DNA of 8,967 nucleotides from Bog-473 sp052148295 (GTDB taxonomy: Bacteria > Actinomycetota > Acidimicrobiia > Acidimicrobiales > RAAP-2): positions 1 to 8,967 of the forward strand of contig JBKQIP010000212.1 in NCBI GenBank assembly GCA_052148295.1, written 5' to 3'. How positions within the stretch are numbered: the stretch's first letter is position 1; every line of letters starts with the position of its first letter. A program made the position numbers and the translations under genes. The notes beneath the pieces were generated by a model. The model was not told the origin of the DNA, ran no database searches, and saw nothing but the letters and a program-made list of their open reading frames with translations. Below are positions 7,005 through 8,967 of this stretch, in pieces.

Positions 7005-7010
7005 ACTGTA
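7005..7010 (-). promoter_or_regulatory. Possible -10 box for the SDR operon
   Basis: On the minus strand this reads TACAGT, a fair -10 hexamer in a 97-bp divergent intergenic region. A poor -35 candidate TCGACG lies 19 nt upstream, within repeat copy 2. Transcription would begin roughly 30 nt before the SDR start codon. Weak prediction from pattern alone; no good promoter for the divergent Rieske gene was found. Confidence 0.25.
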
Positions 7011-7024
7011 GTGCTCCCCGCCAC

Positions 7025-7036
7025 CTTGACGTCGAC
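7025..7036. promoter_or_regulatory. 12-bp repeat copy 2, candidate operator
   Basis: Second exact copy of CTTGACGTCGAC, same orientation, 48 bp from copy 1 and ending 28 bp before the Rieske start codon. Neighbouring bases are also partly conserved (GCC before, GG after). It contains TTGACG, so it could alternatively act as a -35 element towards the Rieske gene, although no suitable -10 follows. Confidence 0.4.
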
Positions 7037-7064
7037 CGGGAGGGCGGGCGAGGGTGGGGCCGCC

Positions 7065-8087
7065 ATGGTCCGCGCGCTCGCCAACACCGACGCCGCGCTG
7101 CGGCGCTGCTGGCATCCGGTGGCCCGCCCGGCCGAGGTGACGGAGCGGCCCATCCGCGTCCGGCTGCTGGGGCAGGCCTGGGTGCTGTACCGGGTGGCGG
7201 GCCGGGTGGTGGCCTTCGAGGACCGCTGCCCCCATCGGCACTGCCCCCTGTCCCTCGGGACGAACGAGGCGGGCCTGCTGCGCTGCGCCTATCACGGCTG
7301 GCGCTTCGACGGCCAGGGGACCTGCGTGGAGATACCGGCCCTCGGCCCCGGGGCGACGCTGCCACCGTCGGCCCGCCTCTCCCCGCCGGCCGGGTTGGCC
7401 GAGGCCCACGGCATGGTCTTCCTGGCCCCCGAGGACCCCATCGCGCCGCTCGGCGCCATTCCCGAGGCCGACGACCCCGCGTTCGTGGCCGGCGAGCTCC
7501 CCACGCTGGAGGCCCGGGCCGCGGCCGGCCTGCTGGCCGACAACTTCCTCGATGTGGCCCACTTCCCCTTCGTCCACGCCGGGACCTTCGGCGCCGACGA
7601 GGCGGCGGTGGTCCCGCCCTTCGTCGTGGCGCGGGAGGGCTGGTCCTTCACCGTGTCCTACGAGCATGCCTTCGCCAACCGCGAAGACCCGGGCGTGGCG
7701 GCGGGGACGAGGCCCCTGGTGCAGACCCGTCGCCTGACCTACCGCCTCGACGCCCCGTTCCATCTGCGCCTGCGCATCGACTTCGTCGAAGCCGGCGGCA
7801 GCAACGTCATCGGGTTCTTCATCCAGCCCGAGACGGCGGACTCGTGCCGGGTCTTCACCACCTTGTGGAGGGACGACCTGGCCGGGGATCCGGCCCGCAT
7901 GGCCGACGCGATCGCCTTCGAGGTGGCCGTGCTGCGCGAGGACCTGCGGGTGCAGGAGGCCTACGACGAGCTGGTGCTGCCGCTGCACCCCGGCGCCGAG
8001 GTCCACACCCGGGCCGACCGGGCCACCCTGGAGCTCCGCCGCGTCCTGGCCGACCTGGTGGCGGCGGCGGCGGACGCGGTGGGCTGA
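7065..8087 (+). CDS. Rieske non-heme iron oxygenase (terminal oxygenase component)
   Basis: 340-residue protein of the Rieske oxygenase type, closest in layout to the VanA/PaO-like group: a single chain with an N-terminal Rieske domain and a C-terminal mononuclear iron domain. The [2Fe-2S] ligands are C55-P-H57 and C74-A-Y-H77, separated by 16 residues. The catalytic motif is N160-FL-D163-VA-H166-FPFV-H171; a later aspartate, probably D293 in LREDLRVQE, would complete the iron triad. Such enzymes hydroxylate or demethylate aromatic or other small substrates and need a separate reductase, not seen in this window. The start at ATG 7065 gives the usual N-terminus before CWHPVA. GAGGGTGGGG (7050-7059) may be the ribosome binding site. 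An open frame extends upstream to 6519 but is antisense to the SDR. The PRT gene follows after 7 bp, probably co-transcribed. Substrate unknown. Confidence 0.92.
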   Translation: MVRALANTDAALRRCWHPVARPAEVTERPIRVRLLGQAWVLYRVAGRVVAFEDRCPHRHCPLSLGTNEAGLLRCAYHGWRFDGQGTCVEIPALGPGATLPPSARLSPPAGLAEAHGMVFLAPEDPIAPLGAIPEADDPAFVAGELPTLEARAAAGLLADNFLDVAHFPFVHAGTFGADEAAVVPPFVVAREGWSFTVSYEHAFANREDPGVAAGTRPLVQTRRLTYRLDAPFHLRLRIDFVEAGGSNVIGFFIQPETADSCRVFTTLWRDDLAGDPARMADAIAFEVAVLREDLRVQEAYDELVLPLHPGAEVHTRADRATLELRRVLADLVAAAADAVG

Positions 8088-8094
8088 CGGGCCG

Positions 8095-8751
8095 GTGGCG
8101 GCGCACTTGCGGGCCCGGGGCGCGGCCGCGAGAGTCGTGGGCGTGGGCAGCGGCCACACCTACTCGACCACCGTGGGGAGCCAGGCCGTCGACCTGCCCC
8201 TGGTGGAGCTGTCCGAGGACCTGACGATCGCGTTGCTGATCTGTGTCGACCTCGGCGTGCGATTCGCCGAGGTCGCCGGACGGGAGCTGGCCGACCTGAT
8301 GCGACCGGCCGATCCCGAGATCGTGGTCTCGGTGGCCACCATGGGGATCCCGCTGGCCATCGAGGCCAGCCGGTCGCTCGGGCTCGACGACTACGTCATC
8401 TTGCACAAGACGCCGAAGATCCACCTGGGCGAGACCTGGTCCGAGCCGGTCAGCTCCATCACCACGGAGGCGACGCAACGCCTTCGCCTGGATCCGGCCC
8501 GGGTCCCGGTCGTGCGTGGCCGCCGGGTCGCCGTGGTCGACGACGTGATCTCCACCGGCGCCTCCACCCTGGCCGCGCTGCGACTGGTGCGGCGCATCGG
8601 GGCCGACCCGGTGGTGATCGGCACCCTCATGACCGAGGGCGCCGGCTGGCGGACCACCCTGGGAGCGGATGCCGCCAAGGTCCGCAGCCTGGGGTCCATG
8701 CCGCTGTTCCGGCCCGACGGCGGGGGCGGGCTGAGGGAGGACTGGGGGTAG
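8095..8751 (+). CDS. Purine-type phosphoribosyltransferase family protein
   Basis: 218-residue type I phosphoribosyltransferase. The PRPP-binding loop VVDDVISTGAST (147-158) is intact with its two acidic residues. Further stretches typical of the fold are VVSVATMGIPLA (77-88) and the flexible-loop region YVILHKTPKIHLGE (100-113). The general layout recalls adenine/xanthine-type enzymes, which combine a nucleobase with PRPP to give a nucleotide, but base specificity cannot be read from the sequence. The GTG start at 8095 is 7 bp after the Rieske stop and lacks a strong Shine-Dalgarno sequence, so translation may depend on coupling; a somewhat later start is possible. The stop TAG (8749-8751) directly abuts the stop codon of the convergent membrane-protein gene. 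If that gene is a nucleobase permease, the pair would suggest nucleobase uptake and salvage. Confidence 0.85.
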   Translation: MAAHLRARGAAARVVGVGSGHTYSTTVGSQAVDLPLVELSEDLTIALLICVDLGVRFAEVAGRELADLMRPADPEIVVSVATMGIPLAIEASRSLGLDDYVILHKTPKIHLGETWSEPVSSITTEATQRLRLDPARVPVVRGRRVAVVDDVISTGASTLAALRLVRRIGADPVVIGTLMTEGAGWRTTLGADAAKVRSLGSMPLFRPDGGGGLREDWG

Positions 8752-8967
8752 CTACAGCAGCCCCTCCTCCTTGAGCAGTACCTCCTGCGCGTCGGCTTCC
8801 TTGCGCACCTTGCGGACGGCGAGCACGAGATACACCAGCGCACCCACCCCCATGCCCAAGAAGATGCTGAAGTCCCCGCCGTAGTGGTAGGCGTCCTGGG
8901 TGTGGTCCCCAAGAGCGGCCAGGAGGCTCACGACCGCCACTACGCTGAGCCAGGTTCGCCACGGAGG
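8752..8967 (-). CDS. C-terminal part of a membrane protein, possibly NCS1 nucleobase permease (partial)
   Basis: The frame is open from the right window edge to TAG 8752-8754; 71 residues are visible. There are two hydrophobic segments: TWLSVVAVVSLLAALG, then, after a polar DHTQDAYHYGGD linker, FSIFLGMGVGALVYLVLA. A basic cytosolic end (RKVRKEAD) and an acidic tail ending in EEGLL follow. A glycine-rich last transmembrane helix introduced by GGDFSIFLG resembles the end of NCS1 cytosine/purine permeases, but the fragment is too short to be certain. A GTG at 8940 could start a 62-residue protein, yet the coding frame and membrane character continue upstream to the edge, so a truncated longer gene is more likely. 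The adjacent purine-type PRT makes a nucleobase transporter plausible. Confidence 0.6.
   Translation of the reverse strand, partial: PPWRTWLSVVAVVSLLAALGDHTQDAYHYGGDFSIFLGMGVGALVYLVLAVRKVRKEADAQEVLLKEEGLL

Noticed and set aside
6519..7064. Upstream extension of the Rieske frame
   Set aside because: This part is antisense to the conserved SDR, and the usual Rieske oxygenase N-terminus begins at 7065.
6120..8159. A 679-codon minus-strand frame covering the Rieske and SDR genes
   Set aside because: It is a low-complexity shadow frame; it runs antisense to the conserved Rieske motifs and out of frame with the SDR.

Overview
This is a very GC-rich window with pervasive third-position G/C, which is why long antisense shadow ORFs occur everywhere. 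Its gene content points to a high-GC actinobacterium. The ImuA'/ImuB pair is of the actinobacterial type, and the oxidoreductases (a DapB-like dehydrogenase, an SDR with a SNMGG motif, a small Rieske oxygenase) resemble those common in mycobacteria and the Acidimicrobiia. An acidimicrobial or other uncultured actinobacterial source is my inference, not something the sequence proves.

Region 1 (1-5039, + strand) is one tightly packed operon for damage-induced mutagenesis: imuA' (5' end probably outside the window), imuB and dnaE2. Start and stop codons touch or overlap, and each downstream Shine-Dalgarno sequence lies at the end of the preceding gene. DnaE2 (1058 aa) looks complete and carries all three catalytic aspartates. 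ImuB is only 368 aa. By motif comparison it lacks both the early palm/fingers segment and the little-finger DNA-binding domain of usual ImuB proteins, but keeps the thumb helix-hairpin-helix, a divergent clamp-binding motif (QPGFFG) and the complete C-terminal domain. ImuA' has a P-loop without its lysine. The set therefore looks like a slimmed-down mutasome in which ImuB has become mainly a connector between clamp, DnaE2 and ImuA'. This is the most interesting signal in the window.

Region 2 (5060-6967, - strand) is a two-gene transcription unit: an SDR oxidoreductase followed by a DapB-like/2,4-diaminopentanoate-dehydrogenase-like protein. The second gene is interrupted by a one-base deletion near 5260, so its last 66 residues lie in another frame (mutation or sequencing error).

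Region 3 (6968-7064) is a 97-bp divergent control region with two copies of a 12-bp sequence 48 bp apart, flanking a possible -10 box for the SDR operon. Region 4 (7065-8751, + strand) holds a Rieske non-heme iron oxygenase and, 7 bp downstream, a purine-type phosphoribosyltransferase. Region 5 (8752-8967, - strand) is the C-terminal end of an integral membrane protein, possibly an NCS1 nucleobase permease. Its stop codon directly abuts that of the phosphoribosyltransferase. No RNA genes, IS elements, CRISPR arrays or clear intrinsic terminators were seen. There is no gene-free stretch longer than about 100 bases.
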